A stretch of 30,581 nt of DNA from SIG291 sp045543455 (GCA_045543455.1 JAZQMK010000081.1:1-30581); one strand, 5' to 3'. Positions 15,923 to 24,194 are shown, numbered from the stretch's first letter. Notes: a model not told the origin generated them from the letters alone. Numbers and translations: made by a program.

Positions 15923-17278
15923 ATGAAAGAGAAACATGGTTTTTCAAGCAAGCTGGGATTTATTCTTGCAGCAGCAGGCTCAGCAGTAGGTCTTGGTAAT
16001 ATATGGAGATTTCCATATTTGGCAGCAAAATATGGTGGAGGAAGCTTCCTTCTTATATATCTTTTGTTAGCAATAACATTTGGTTTTGGACTTTTAATAA
16101 CAGAGATTGCAATAGGTCGTAAGACTGGCAAGAGTGCATTGTTTGCATTTAAGGAACTTGATAGAAGAAGTGGATTTATTGGCGTACTTGCAAGTATAGT
16201 GCCGATTATCATTTTACCTTATTACTGCGTAATCGGCGGTTGGGTACTTAAGTTTGCAACAGTTTATTTAACAGGTGGTGCTAAAGATGCTGTAGCAGAT
16301 GACTTCTTTACAGGATTTATTACAAATCCAACAGAGCCTATTATATGGTTAGTTTTATTTATTGTTGCAACTATGGTTGTAATTTTACTTGGCGTTAATA
16401 AAGGTATTGAAAATATCAGTAAGGTTCTTATGCCTGTGCTTGTAGTTTTATCTTTGATTATAGCTATATTTGTTATAACAAGACCGGGTGCTACAGATGG
16501 TTTAGTATATTATTTAAAGCCTGATTTATCAAAGATTAATGGTAATGCATTTTTAGCGGCAGCAGGTCAGTTGTTCTATTCAATGTCACTTGCTATGGGT
16601 ATTATGATTACTTATGGTTCATATATTCCTAAGGATGCAGATATTGAAAGCAGTGTAAGAAGTATCGAAATCTTTGATACGGCTATTGCGTTTTTAGCAG
16701 GTCTTATGATTGTACCGGCTGTATTTGTTTTCTCAGGTGGTGACCAGTCAGCACTTCAGGCAGGTCCAACACTTATGTTTATAACATTACCTAAGGTATT
16801 TGGAAGTATGGTGGCATCTAATGTAATTGGTGCAGCATTCTTCGTATTAGTATTCTTTGCAGCGGTTACATCATCTATTTCACTTATGGAAACAGTGGTT
16901 TCTATATTTGTTGATATGACAGGTAAGAACCGTAAGGTAATTACAGTTTTAGTAACAATTTACACAATTCTTATGGCAATACCTTCTTCATTAGGCTTTG
17001 GCGTATGGGATAACATAAGCTTTAATGGAATGACTATACTTGATATGTTTGACTTTATTTCAAATAGTGTGCTTATGCCAATTGTTGCATTGCTTATATG
17101 CTTATTTATTGGATTTGTTGTAAAACCAAAGACTGTTACAGATGAAGTAAAAAAATCAACTAATAAGTTTAAGAGTGAGAAACTCTATGTAGTACTTGTT
17201 AAATGGGTATCACCAATCTTACTTGTACTTATACTCGTAAGCTCAATCTTAAATGCATTTGGAATTATAAAATTATAA
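15923..17278 (+). CDS. Sodium:neurotransmitter symporter (NSS/SNF) family transporter
   Basis: This 451-residue polytopic membrane protein of the LeuT-fold NSS family is predicted to import amino acids or related amines with Na+. The family signature is at the N-terminus: GSAVGLGNIWRFPYLAAKYGGG (broken helix 1, sodium and substrate site). About 11 hydrophobic helices follow, including ILPYYCVIGGWVLKF and the helix 6 region LFYSMSLAMGIMITYGSYIP. Length suits the shorter bacterial 11-helix forms such as TnaT and MhsT. The substrate is not deducible; aromatic or aliphatic amino acids are common in the family. It has its own promoter upstream and a terminator at 17288, so it is a single-gene unit. 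Confidence 0.92.
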   Translation: MKEKHGFSSKLGFILAAAGSAVGLGNIWRFPYLAAKYGGGSFLLIYLLLAITFGFGLLITEIAIGRKTGKSALFAFKELDRRSGFIGVLASIVPIIILPYYCVIGGWVLKFATVYLTGGAKDAVADDFFTGFITNPTEPIIWLVLFIVATMVVILLGVNKGIENISKVLMPVLVVLSLIIAIFVITRPGATDGLVYYLKPDLSKINGNAFLAAAGQLFYSMSLAMGIMITYGSYIPKDADIESSVRSIEIFDTAIAFLAGLMIVPAVFVFSGGDQSALQAGPTLMFITLPKVFGSMVASNVIGAAFFVLVFFAAVTSSISLMETVVSIFVDMTGKNRKVITVLVTIYTILMAIPSSLGFGVWDNISFNGMTILDMFDFISNSVLMPIVALLICLFIGFVVKPKTVTDEVKKSTNKFKSEKLYVVLVKWVSPILLVLILVSSILNAFGIIKL

Positions 17279-17287
17279 GATATAGGT

Positions 17288-17320
17288 AAGAGTTCATATC
17301 ACTGATGTGGACTCTTTTTT
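17288..17320 (+). terminator. Intrinsic terminator of the symporter gene
   Basis: AAGAGTTCA (17288-17296) pairs with TGGACTCTT (17308-17316), with one G-T pair, followed by a run of six T. Confidence 0.85.
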
Positions 17321-17449
17321 GTTCAATAGGAAATTCCTTTGTAGGATTTATTCCCAGAGAAGCCCTACAGGATAACAGTATTCCTATAAAGAAGATATAT
17401 GAATGGAAACAATAAGATTAAAAGGACAACTTTAGGGTTGTTCTTTTTG
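17305..17449 (+). other. Spacer with a possible gene remnant and a second terminator
   Basis: Between the symporter terminator and the hrcA promoter (17279-17495) there is no convincing gene. One frame from 17305 stays open to a TAA after YEWKQ near 17414 and reads GNSFVGFIPREALQDNSIPI in its middle, which looks protein-like, but the start lies in the terminator stem and there is no ribosome site. It is followed at once by a second terminator, AAAGGACAAC (17421-17430) with GTTGTTCTTT (17437-17446). A decayed 3' end of a lost gene is a plausible reading; chance is not excluded. Confidence 0.35.
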
Positions 17450-17495
17450 TTATAGTTAAAGTAGAACAAAAATATATAATTTCTTAAAAAATCTA

Positions 17496-17524
17496 TTGAC
17501 ATTTGTTTTTAGTAGTGATATTTT
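17496..17524 (+). promoter_or_regulatory. Sigma-A promoter of hrcA-grpE-dnaK-dnaJ
   Basis: A perfect TTGACA (17496-17501) and TATTTT (17519-17524) are 17 bases apart, with TGA making an extended -10. CIRCE lies 14 bases downstream. Confidence 0.85.
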
Positions 17525-17538
17525 ATATATATAAATTG

Positions 17539-17565
17539 TTAGCACTCAACTTAAAGGAGTGCTAA
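17539..17565. promoter_or_regulatory. CIRCE operator (HrcA binding site)
   Basis: TTAGCACTC, nine bases, GAGTGCTAA: a perfect match to the CIRCE consensus, between promoter and hrcA start. HrcA binds it to repress the heat-shock operon. Being transcribed, it also forms a 5' mRNA hairpin just before the ribosome site AAAGGTGG. Confidence 0.98.
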
Positions 17566-17587
17566 CAACAAAGAAAGGTGGGAGCTA

Positions 17588-18634
17588 ATGGAACTGGATA
17601 GCAGGAAGTATAAGATACTGCAGGCAATTATTCGTAATTATTTAGAGACAGGTGAACCGGTTGCTTCCAGAACGATTTCTAAGTATACAGACCTTAACTT
17701 AAGTTCGGCAACTATACGTAACGAGATGGCAGATTTAGAAGAGATGGGCTATATCGTTCAGCCACATACATCAGCAGGTCGTATTCCGACAGATAAAGGT
17801 TACAGACTATATGTTGACAATATGATGGCTGATAAAGAAAAGGAACTTAATAATAAGGAAAAGGAAGTTGAAGATCTTAAGACATTTCTTATTGAAAAGG
17901 TTGATAAGGTTGAAGTGTTGCTTCAGAATGTTGCAAGGATATTGGCTGATAATACCAACTATGCAACTATGGTAACCACGGCAAAGAGCAATAAGAGCAG
18001 ACTTAAGTTCATACAATTATCACTTATAGATGATAATAAGCTTCTAACCGTTATAGTTATGGATGGCAACATTATTAAGAACAGAATGATAGATTTAGAT
18101 ACAGTGATTGATAATGAAACTGTGCTTAAGATGAACATTTTGTTAAATAGTACGCTCAACGGATTGACCTTAGAAGAGATTAATCTTTCCATAGTTTCAA
18201 AGATTAAGAATCAGGCAGGAGAGCATATTGACCTTATAAAGAAGGTTATTGATGTAGTGGCAGACACATTAAGTGATGAAGATGACTTAGAGATATACAC
18301 TTCAGGAGCTACTAACATTTTCAAATATCCTGAGCTGAGTGATAGCAATAAGGCTAGTGAGCTTATCTGTACCTTTGAGGAAAAGGAACTTTTAACAAGT
18401 CTTATTACAGATTCACTTGAAGAAAGTGGAGAGAAAGGTATACAGGTTTATATAGGCAATGAGACACCGGTAAAGACTATGAAAGATTGTAGTGTAGTCA
18501 CTGCAACCTATGAATTAGAAGAAGGTGTTAGGGGAACAATTGGAATAATTGGACCTAAGAGAATGGATTACGAGAAGGTTGTCGAGAATCTTAAGATAGT
18601 AAAAGAACAACTAGATACAGTATTTAAGAAATAG
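17588..18634 (+). CDS. hrcA: Heat-inducible transcription repressor HrcA
   Basis: HrcA binds CIRCE and represses class I heat-shock genes, with GroE needed for its activity in studied species. The 348-residue protein has an N-terminal winged helix (LDSRKYKILQAIIRNYLETG, then SSATIRNEMADLEEMGYI as the DNA-reading region and HTSAGRIPTDKGYRLYVD). The large GAF-like C-terminal domain follows, with SVVTATYELEEGVRGTIGIIGPKRMDY as its conserved end. Length is typical. The site it controls lies 23 bases upstream, so it autoregulates the operon. A groESL operon, the other expected target, is not in the window. Confidence 0.97.
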   Translation: MELDSRKYKILQAIIRNYLETGEPVASRTISKYTDLNLSSATIRNEMADLEEMGYIVQPHTSAGRIPTDKGYRLYVDNMMADKEKELNNKEKEVEDLKTFLIEKVDKVEVLLQNVARILADNTNYATMVTTAKSNKSRLKFIQLSLIDDNKLLTVIVMDGNIIKNRMIDLDTVIDNETVLKMNILLNSTLNGLTLEEINLSIVSKIKNQAGEHIDLIKKVIDVVADTLSDEDDLEIYTSGATNIFKYPELSDSNKASELICTFEEKELLTSLITDSLEESGEKGIQVYIGNETPVKTMKDCSVVTATYELEEGVRGTIGIIGPKRMDYEKVVENLKIVKEQLDTVFKK

Positions 18635-18649
18635 AAAGGTGGTAAGGTA

Positions 18650-19201
18650 GTGGCAGCTAAGAAAAAAAGCAACCCAGAAGTTGAAGAAACTGTAGAAGAG
18701 GTTGTAGAAGAAGTTACCGAAGAAACAGTAGATGAAGCTACAGAGGAGTCTCAGGATGAGAAAGATTCAAAGGATGAACTTATTGAAACTTTGAATGACA
18801 GATATAGAAGACTGTTAGCAGAATTTGACAATTACAAGAAGCGTACAGAAAAAGAAAAATCAATGATGTACGAATTTGGTGCAAAGGATGCACTGTTAAA
18901 GATGCTTCCAATTGTAGACAATTTTGAAAGAGGTTTGGCATCTGTACCGGCTGGTGAGAATGAATCAGCATTTGCAGAAGGTATGAACAAAATCTACAAG
19001 CAGTTTATAACAACTCTTGAAGAGATAAAAGTAGTTCCAATAGAGGCTGTTGGACAGACATTTGACCCTAATCTTCATAATGCAGTTATGCATATTGATG
19101 ATGACAATTATTCGGAAAATGAAATTGTGGAAGAATTCCAAAAGGGTTATATGTATAAAGAATCCGTACTTAGACATAGTATGGTAAAAGTTGCAAATTA
19201 A
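18650..19201 (+). CDS. grpE: Nucleotide exchange factor GrpE
   Basis: GrpE releases ADP from DnaK. The 183-residue protein has a very acidic low-complexity N-terminus (rich in E and V, about residues 7-45), then a long helix (LIETLNDRYRRLLAEFDNYKKRTEKEK) and the C-terminal beta domain with VEAVGQTFDPNLHNAV-like and YKESVLRHSMVKV segments. It starts with GTG at 18650, preceded by AAAGGTGG, 15 bases after the hrcA stop. The GTG start and long spacing may lower its yield relative to DnaK. Confidence 0.96.
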   Translation: MAAKKKSNPEVEETVEEVVEEVTEETVDEATEESQDEKDSKDELIETLNDRYRRLLAEFDNYKKRTEKEKSMMYEFGAKDALLKMLPIVDNFERGLASVPAGENESAFAEGMNKIYKQFITTLEEIKVVPIEAVGQTFDPNLHNAVMHIDDDNYSENEIVEEFQKGYMYKESVLRHSMVKVAN

Positions 19202-19233
19202 CAGATTTTAATATTTTTAGGAGGAAAAAAAGA

Positions 19234-21093
19234 ATGGGTAAGATTATTGGTATTGATTTAGGTACAACTAATTCATGTGTTGCAGTTATGGAAGGTGGAG
19301 AACCAGTCGTAATCGCTAATGCAGAAGGTGTAAGAACAACTCCATCGGTTGTGGCATTTACAAAGACAGGAGAAAGATTAGTAGGTGATCCTGCAAAGCG
19401 TCAGGCAGTTACTAACGCAGATAAGACTATTTCATCAATTAAGAGAGAAATGGGTTCAGATTACAAGGTGGATATTGATGGAAAGCAATATACACCACAG
19501 GCTATTTCAGCTATGATTCTTCAAAAGTTAAAGGCAGATGCTGAAAGCTATTTAGGTGAAAAGGTTACAGAAGCTGTTATTACAGTTCCGGCATATTTTA
19601 ACGATGCCCAAAGACAGGCTACAAAGGATGCAGGTAAGATTGCAGGCCTTGATGTTAAGAGAATTATCAACGAGCCAACAGCAGCAGCCCTAGCTTATGG
19701 TCTTGACAATGAGCATGAACAAAAGATTATGGTATACGATTTAGGTGGTGGTACATTTGACGTATCAGTTATCGAAATTGGTGACGGTGTTATCGAAGTA
19801 TTAGCTACATCAGGTGATAACAGACTTGGTGGTGATGACTTTGATAAGAAGATTGTTGATTATATGGTGGCTGAATTCAAGAAGAACGAAGGCGTAGATT
19901 TATCAACAGATAAGATGGCTATGCAAAGATTAAAGGAAGCTGCTGAAACAGCTAAGAAGCAGTTATCTTCAGCTACAACAACTAACATCAACCTTCCATT
20001 CATCACAGCTACAAGTGAAGGTCCAAAGCATTTTGAAATGAACCTTACAAGAGCTAAATTTGATGAATTAACACATGATTTAGTAGAAAGAACAGTTATT
20101 CCGGTACAGAACGCATTAAAGGATGCAGGTCTTAATGCAAGTGAATTATCAAAGGTATTATTAGTTGGTGGTTCAACACGTATTCCAGCTGTTCAAGATA
20201 AGGTAAAACAATTAACAGGTATGGAGCCTAATAAGTCACTTAACCCAGATGAATGTGTAGCTCAAGGTGCTTCAATTCAGGGTGGTAAATTAGCAGGTGA
20301 CGCAGGTGCGGGCGAAATCTTATTACTTGACGTAACACCACTTTCATTAAGCATTGAAACTATGGGTGGTATTGCTACAAGATTAATCGAAAGAAATACA
20401 ACAATTCCTACAAAGAAGAGTCAGGTATTCTCAACAGCAGCAGATAACCAGACAGCAGTAGATATCAATATCGTTCAGGGTGAAAGACAATTCGCTAAGG
20501 ATAACAAGTCACTTGGACAATTCAGATTAGATGGTATTCCACCAGCAAGAAGAGGTGTTCCACAAATCGAAGTTACATTTGATATCGATGCAAATGGTAT
20601 TGTAAATGTTTCAGCTAAGGATTTAGGAACAGGTAAGGAACAACACATTACAATTACTTCAGGCTCTAATATGTCAGATGAAGATATCGAAAAGGCAGTA
20701 AAAGAAGCTGCTGAGTACGAAGCACAGGATAAGAAGAGAAAAGAAGGCATTGATGCAAGAAATGATGCTGACTCAATCGTATTCCAGACACAAAAGGCTT
20801 TAGATGAAGTAGGCGATAAGGTAAGTGCTGATGAAAAGGCAGCAGTAGAAGCTGACTTAAACGCATTAAAGGCAGTTGTTGACAGAACAACACCAGACAA
20901 TGTTTCAGATGCAGACCTTGAAGAATTAAAGGCTGGAAAAGAAAAGTTAATGAACAGCGCACAAGCATTATTTGCTAAGTTATATGAGCAGTCAAATGCA
21001 CAAGGTGCAGGTCCTGATATGGGCGATATGGGCGCAGGTGCAACTTCATCAGCAGATGATGATGTAATTGACGGCGATTACAGAGAAGTTTAA
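19234..21093 (+). CDS. dnaK: Molecular chaperone DnaK (Hsp70)
   Basis: DnaK is an ATP-driven chaperone working with DnaJ and GrpE. The 619-residue protein has the phosphate loop GIDLGTTNSCVAVMEG, the second phosphate motif VYDLGGGTFDVSVIE and the adenosine motif LVGGSTRIPAV. The interdomain linker LLLDVTPLSLSIET, the substrate-binding domain and the acidic C-terminal tail ending DDDVIDGDYREV follow. The length and the shorter nucleotide-binding domain are as in Gram-positive DnaK. A strong AGGAGG precedes the ATG. Its coding sequence is notably regular in codon choice, as expected of a highly expressed gene. A 209-base palindrome-rich gap separates it from dnaJ. Confidence 0.98.
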   Translation: MGKIIGIDLGTTNSCVAVMEGGEPVVIANAEGVRTTPSVVAFTKTGERLVGDPAKRQAVTNADKTISSIKREMGSDYKVDIDGKQYTPQAISAMILQKLKADAESYLGEKVTEAVITVPAYFNDAQRQATKDAGKIAGLDVKRIINEPTAAALAYGLDNEHEQKIMVYDLGGGTFDVSVIEIGDGVIEVLATSGDNRLGGDDFDKKIVDYMVAEFKKNEGVDLSTDKMAMQRLKEAAETAKKQLSSATTTNINLPFITATSEGPKHFEMNLTRAKFDELTHDLVERTVIPVQNALKDAGLNASELSKVLLVGGSTRIPAVQDKVKQLTGMEPNKSLNPDECVAQGASIQGGKLAGDAGAGEILLLDVTPLSLSIETMGGIATRLIERNTTIPTKKSQVFSTAADNQTAVDINIVQGERQFAKDNKSLGQFRLDGIPPARRGVPQIEVTFDIDANGIVNVSAKDLGTGKEQHITITSGSNMSDEDIEKAVKEAAEYEAQDKKRKEGIDARNDADSIVFQTQKALDEVGDKVSADEKAAVEADLNALKAVVDRTTPDNVSDADLEELKAGKEKLMNSAQALFAKLYEQSNAQGAGPDMGDMGAGATSSADDDVIDGDYREV

Positions 21094-21140
21094 TTAAAGG
21101 TGATAGTGTGAAAAAACACACTGATGTGCTGTTTGTTTCA

Positions 21141-21288
21141 CAAAGCGAATATGATTCGCTTGGCTATTTGTGCCGAAGCGTCACAAATAGCTTGATGCAC
21201 ATATAACTTGCTAACGCAAGTTAATTAGGAATTTGCTTTGCAAATTCTGATAAATATGACTTGCTAAATCAAGTCAATGACGCTTCGG
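21141..21288. repeat. Cluster of nested hairpins between dnaK and dnaJ
   Basis: Outer arms CCGAAGCGTCA (21173-21183) and TGACGCTTCGG (21278-21288) enclose further dyads: AACTTGC-TAAC-GCAAGTT, GAATTTGC-TTT-GCAAATTC and ACTTG-CTAAAT-CAAGT. To the left, AGCGAAT-ATG-ATTCGCT (21144-21160) and GCTATTTGTG with CACAAATAGC (21182-21191) form two more. No T-run follows, so it is not a simple terminator. The right arm ends four bases before the dnaJ ribosome site. It could set the dnaK to dnaJ ratio by processing or by hiding that site, or be an inserted repetitive element. Confidence 0.75.
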
Positions 21289-21302
21289 AATGGAGATTTA
21301 AA

Positions 21303-22448
21303 ATGGCAGACAAAAGGGATTATTACGAAGTCTTAGGCGTGCCTAAGGATGCAGATGATGCCGCATTAAAAAAAGCATATAGACAATTAGCAAAGAAATA
21401 TCATCCGGATACTAATCCGGGTGATGCTGATGCTGAAGCTAAATTCAAAGAGGCATCAGAAGCATATGCAGTACTTAGTGATGCCCAAAAGAGAGCACAG
21501 TATGACCAGTTTGGTCATGCAGCATTCGAACAAGGCGGCGGTGGTGCCGGTGGCGGATATGCAGGCGGATTTGATTTCGATATGGATGATATCTTTGGTA
21601 TGTTTGGTGATTTGTTTGGTGGCGGAAGACGTTCATCAAGAAGTAACGGACCACGTCAGGGTGCTAATCTTAGAGCTTCTCTTCGTATTACATTTGAAGA
21701 GGCTGTATTCGGAACAACTAAAGAACTTGATATTAACTTAAAGGAAGAATGTCCTACATGTAAGGGCAGTGGTGCAAAACCAGGCACACAGCCACAGACA
21801 TGTACAAAATGTGGTGGTAAGGGTCAGGTTGTATATACACAGCAATCTTTATTTGGCACAATGAGAAATGTTGCAACATGTCCGGATTGTAACGGTAAAG
21901 GAACTATTATTAAAGAAAAATGTAGTGACTGTTACGGAAGCGGATATGTAAGCAAGAGAAAGAAAATAGAAGTTAGCGTTCCTGCAGGTATTAGTTCTGG
22001 TATGAGTATAAGAATTGCAGGAAAGGGAGAACCGGGGACTAATGGTGGTCCGAGAGGCGACCTTTTAGTTGAAGTAGTAGTATCAAATCACCCTACATTT
22101 AGAAGACAGGATTATGATATATATTCAACAGTACCAATTTCCTTTGCAACAGCAGCATTAGGTGGCGAAGTAAAGGTTGCCACAGTAGATGGTGATGTAA
22201 TGTATGATATTAAGTCAGGCACTCAGACAGATACAAGGGTAAGACTTAAAGGAAAAGGTGTTCCAACGCTTAGAAATAAGCAAGTACGTGGTGACCATTA
22301 TGTTACATTCGTGGTATCAGTACCTAAAAATCTTAATTCAGAACAGAAGGAAGCACTAAAGGCATTTGACCGCGCTATGCGTGGGGAAAAAGATCCTGAT
22401 GACGACGACAAAGATAAAACTAAAAAGAAAAAAGGATTTTTTAAGTAA
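21303..22448 (+). CDS. dnaJ: Chaperone protein DnaJ (Hsp40)
   Basis: DnaJ delivers substrates to DnaK and stimulates its ATPase. The 381-residue protein has a J domain with HPD at 34-36 and a Gly/Phe-rich segment (about 77-110). Four zinc-finger CXXCXGXG repeats (CPTCKGSG, CTKCGGKG, CPDCNGKG, CSDCYGSG) and the two-lobed substrate domain follow. The tail is Asp/Lys-rich (DPDDDDKDKTKKKKG). I use the ATG at 21303 (MADKRDYYEVLGV), with TGGAG seven bases before it. A longer frame from 21261 would begin inside the palindrome cluster. It is the last gene of the CIRCE operon, ended by a strong terminator at 22456. Confidence 0.97.
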   Translation: MADKRDYYEVLGVPKDADDAALKKAYRQLAKKYHPDTNPGDADAEAKFKEASEAYAVLSDAQKRAQYDQFGHAAFEQGGGGAGGGYAGGFDFDMDDIFGMFGDLFGGGRRSSRSNGPRQGANLRASLRITFEEAVFGTTKELDINLKEECPTCKGSGAKPGTQPQTCTKCGGKGQVVYTQQSLFGTMRNVATCPDCNGKGTIIKEKCSDCYGSGYVSKRKKIEVSVPAGISSGMSIRIAGKGEPGTNGGPRGDLLVEVVVSNHPTFRRQDYDIYSTVPISFATAALGGEVKVATVDGDVMYDIKSGTQTDTRVRLKGKGVPTLRNKQVRGDHYVTFVVSVPKNLNSEQKEALKAFDRAMRGEKDPDDDDKDKTKKKKGFFK

Positions 22449-22455
22449 TATTTTT

Positions 22456-22500
22456 AACCTCTTCACATTACAATAGTATAAAGATGTGAAGGGGTTTTTA
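22456..22500 (+). terminator. Terminator of the dnaK operon, overlapping the next gene's ribosome site
   Basis: AACCTCTTCACAT (22456-22468) pairs with ATGTGAAGGGGTT (22484-22496), followed by TTTTA. The right arm contains GAAGGGG, which is also the only plausible ribosome site of the carboxypeptidase gene starting at 22503. Confidence 0.85.
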
Positions 22501-22502
22501 CT

Positions 22503-23657
22503 TTGAAAAAAATATTTTGTGTAATAATTGCTACTGTTTTACTTATGTGTGATATAAACCTTATATGGGCTAATGCGCCACAGATAGAAACACCATCAGC
22601 AATACTAATGGAAGCCTCAACAATGACGGTTATATATGAGAAAAATGCAGATGAAATGCTACCTCCGGCAAGTGTAACTAAAATTATGACTTTGCTCTTG
22701 ATATTTGATGCCATTGAAGCGGGCACAATTAAGCTTACGGATGAAGTGACCGTATCAGAAAATGCTGCTTCAATGGGCGGAAGCCAGGTGTTTTTAGAGC
22801 CTATGGAAAAGCAGACGGTAGACACTATGATTAAATGTATAGCAGTAGCCAGTGCTAATGATGCAGCAGTAGCCATGGCAGAGCATATAGCTGGTACAGA
22901 GGCTGCATTTGTTGCAAAAATGAATGAAAGAGCAAAAGGTCTTTCTATGACAAATACAAACTTTGTTAATTGTTGTGGTCTTGACGTGGACGGACATAAA
23001 ATGTCAGCAAGAGATATTGCACTTATGTCAAGAGAACTTATAACTAAATATCCTGAAATTTATAACTACTCAACAATATGGATGGACACAATTACACACA
23101 GCACACGAAAAGGAGACAGTGAATTTGGTCTAACTAATACTAATAAGCTTGTAAAGCAAATGGAAGGAACCATAACAGGTTTAAAGACTGGCTCGACCTC
23201 CATTGCAAAATGTTGTCTTAGCGCCACCGCAAGCAAAAATGGTATAGATCTTATAGCAGTAATTTTAGCTGCACCAAACAGCAAAACAAGATTTTCAGAT
23301 GCAGTAACCTTAATTAACTATGGATATGGAATATGTTCCTTGTATAAGGATGAAAATATGCCGGTTTTAGAAGAAGTACCTATAAAGGACGGAGTAAAAG
23401 AAAAGGTGCGTTGTATTTATGAAAAAGATTTTAATCACCTATTTACAGAAAGTATTGATAAGTCAAAGGTAGAATCTAAGATAGAATACGTACAGGACTT
23501 AAAAGCACCTATAAATAAAGGTGATATAGTAGGAAGAATTACTTATACATACAATGGAAAAGAGATAGGTTTTGTAAATATATTGGCAGATGAAGATGTA
23601 AAGGAAGCAAGGTTTTCGGATTATTTAAAGAAGGTGTTTGGGATATATTTTATGTGA
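22503..23657 (+). CDS. D-alanyl-D-alanine carboxypeptidase (DacF-like, secreted)
   Basis: This is a low-molecular-weight penicillin-binding protein (peptidase family S11) that trims the terminal D-Ala from peptidoglycan stem peptides outside the membrane. The 384-residue chain begins with a signal peptide (KKIFCVIIATVLLMC to about residue 24). The three active-site motifs are present: SVTK with nucleophile S57, SAN at 117-119 and KTG at 228-230. The beta-rich PBP5 C-terminal domain and a final amphipathic segment (DYLKKVFGIYF) follow. The start is taken as TTG at 22503, because GAAGGGG lies eight bases before it and it gives a complete signal peptide. The next ATG would remove most of that peptide. 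The ribosome site lies in the preceding terminator stem. Confidence 0.92.
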   Translation: MKKIFCVIIATVLLMCDINLIWANAPQIETPSAILMEASTMTVIYEKNADEMLPPASVTKIMTLLLIFDAIEAGTIKLTDEVTVSENAASMGGSQVFLEPMEKQTVDTMIKCIAVASANDAAVAMAEHIAGTEAAFVAKMNERAKGLSMTNTNFVNCCGLDVDGHKMSARDIALMSRELITKYPEIYNYSTIWMDTITHSTRKGDSEFGLTNTNKLVKQMEGTITGLKTGSTSIAKCCLSATASKNGIDLIAVILAAPNSKTRFSDAVTLINYGYGICSLYKDENMPVLEEVPIKDGVKEKVRCIYEKDFNHLFTESIDKSKVESKIEYVQDLKAPINKGDIVGRITYTYNGKEIGFVNILADEDVKEARFSDYLKKVFGIYFM

Positions 23658-23665
23658 TAAAACAT

Positions 23666-23694
23666 TTGACAACCTCAAAAAAATGTAGTATCAT
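23666..23694 (+). promoter_or_regulatory. Sigma-A promoter of the pheST T-box transcript
   Basis: A perfect TTGACA (23666-23671) and TATCAT (23689-23694) are 17 bases apart, giving a start near 23701 just ahead of the T-box leader. Confidence 0.85.
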
Positions 23695-23699
23695 AAACG

Positions 23700-23950
23700 A
23701 TATGTGAATATTGAAAGACTGTGAAGGTGTTAAGTAGATATATAGCTTCTTACAGAGAGAAGGAATCATTGGCTGGAAGTTCCTTTAAGTTCAGATATAT
23801 ATTGAATTTCCCACCGGAGTTGCATGGCTGAACTAATAGTAAGCTGTGACGTTTGATGCACGTTACGCATATCTTAAGTGCCTGTTTATAACAGGAATTA
23901 GGGTGGTACCGCGGAATTTTTCTCCGTCCCTTTAGGGATGGAGTTTTTTT
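23700..23950 (+). ncRNA. T-box leader, phenylalanine type
   Basis: The leader has the T-box sequence AGGGTGGTACCGCG (23900-23914), which pairs with the acceptor end of uncharged tRNA. A Stem I shows an AGAGAGAAGG segment and an AAGGAA/TTCCTT distal stem. The context GAATTTCCCACCGGAG contains a probable specifier TTC (23809-23811) for Phe. Uncharged tRNA(Phe) would favour antitermination. The pheS-pheT genes downstream confirm the specificity. Unusually, about 245 bases separate the terminator from pheS. Confidence 0.93.
23922..23950 (+). terminator. T-box intrinsic terminator
   Basis: CTCCGTCCC (23922-23930) pairs with GGGATGGAG (23935-23943), followed by seven T. It is the off-state structure, mutually exclusive with the T-box antiterminator. 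Confidence 0.95.
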
Positions 23951-23953
23951 ATG

Positions 23954-24156
23954 CTATAAGAAATTCCATTGCGTGAAATCCCTTATAGCATAAAAATGCT
24001 TCGCAAGATGCGCACTCACGCGTAAGGAAGAAAGTCGCTTAGGCGACCGCGTTCGGCGTCTAAAGTAGCCAAGTCCCTTATAAGATATGGCTATAAGGAG
24101 CATGTGTGGACTTGTCTACTTTAATATACTATAAGAAATTCCATATAGCATAAAAA
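23954..24156. repeat. Duplicated hairpin flanking a second copy of the dispersed repeat
   Basis: CTATAAGAAATTCCAT occurs at 23954-23969 and 24129-24144, and TATAGCATAAAAA at 23984-23996 and 24144-24156, so a short hairpin block is present on both sides. Between them lies the repeat seen at 1-107 (aligned part about 24025-24121, hairpin GTCGC-TTAG-GCGAC at 24034-24047). The layout looks like insertion of the element next to, or with duplication of, the host hairpin in the pheS leader. No gene lies in 23951-24180. Confidence 0.65.
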
Positions 24157-24194
24157 CTCCATCAAATACAAAATACTTTTAGGAGGAATACAAG

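Noticed and set aside
20475..20968. Long antisense frames within dnaK
   Set aside because: They mirror the regular codon use of dnaK; no ribosome site or promoter, and the translations are low-complexity Ser/Leu-rich.
23954..24156. A second T-box or another riboswitch in the pheS spacer
   Set aside because: No T-box sequence, no terminator T-run and no recognisable aptamer; the content is explained by repeats.
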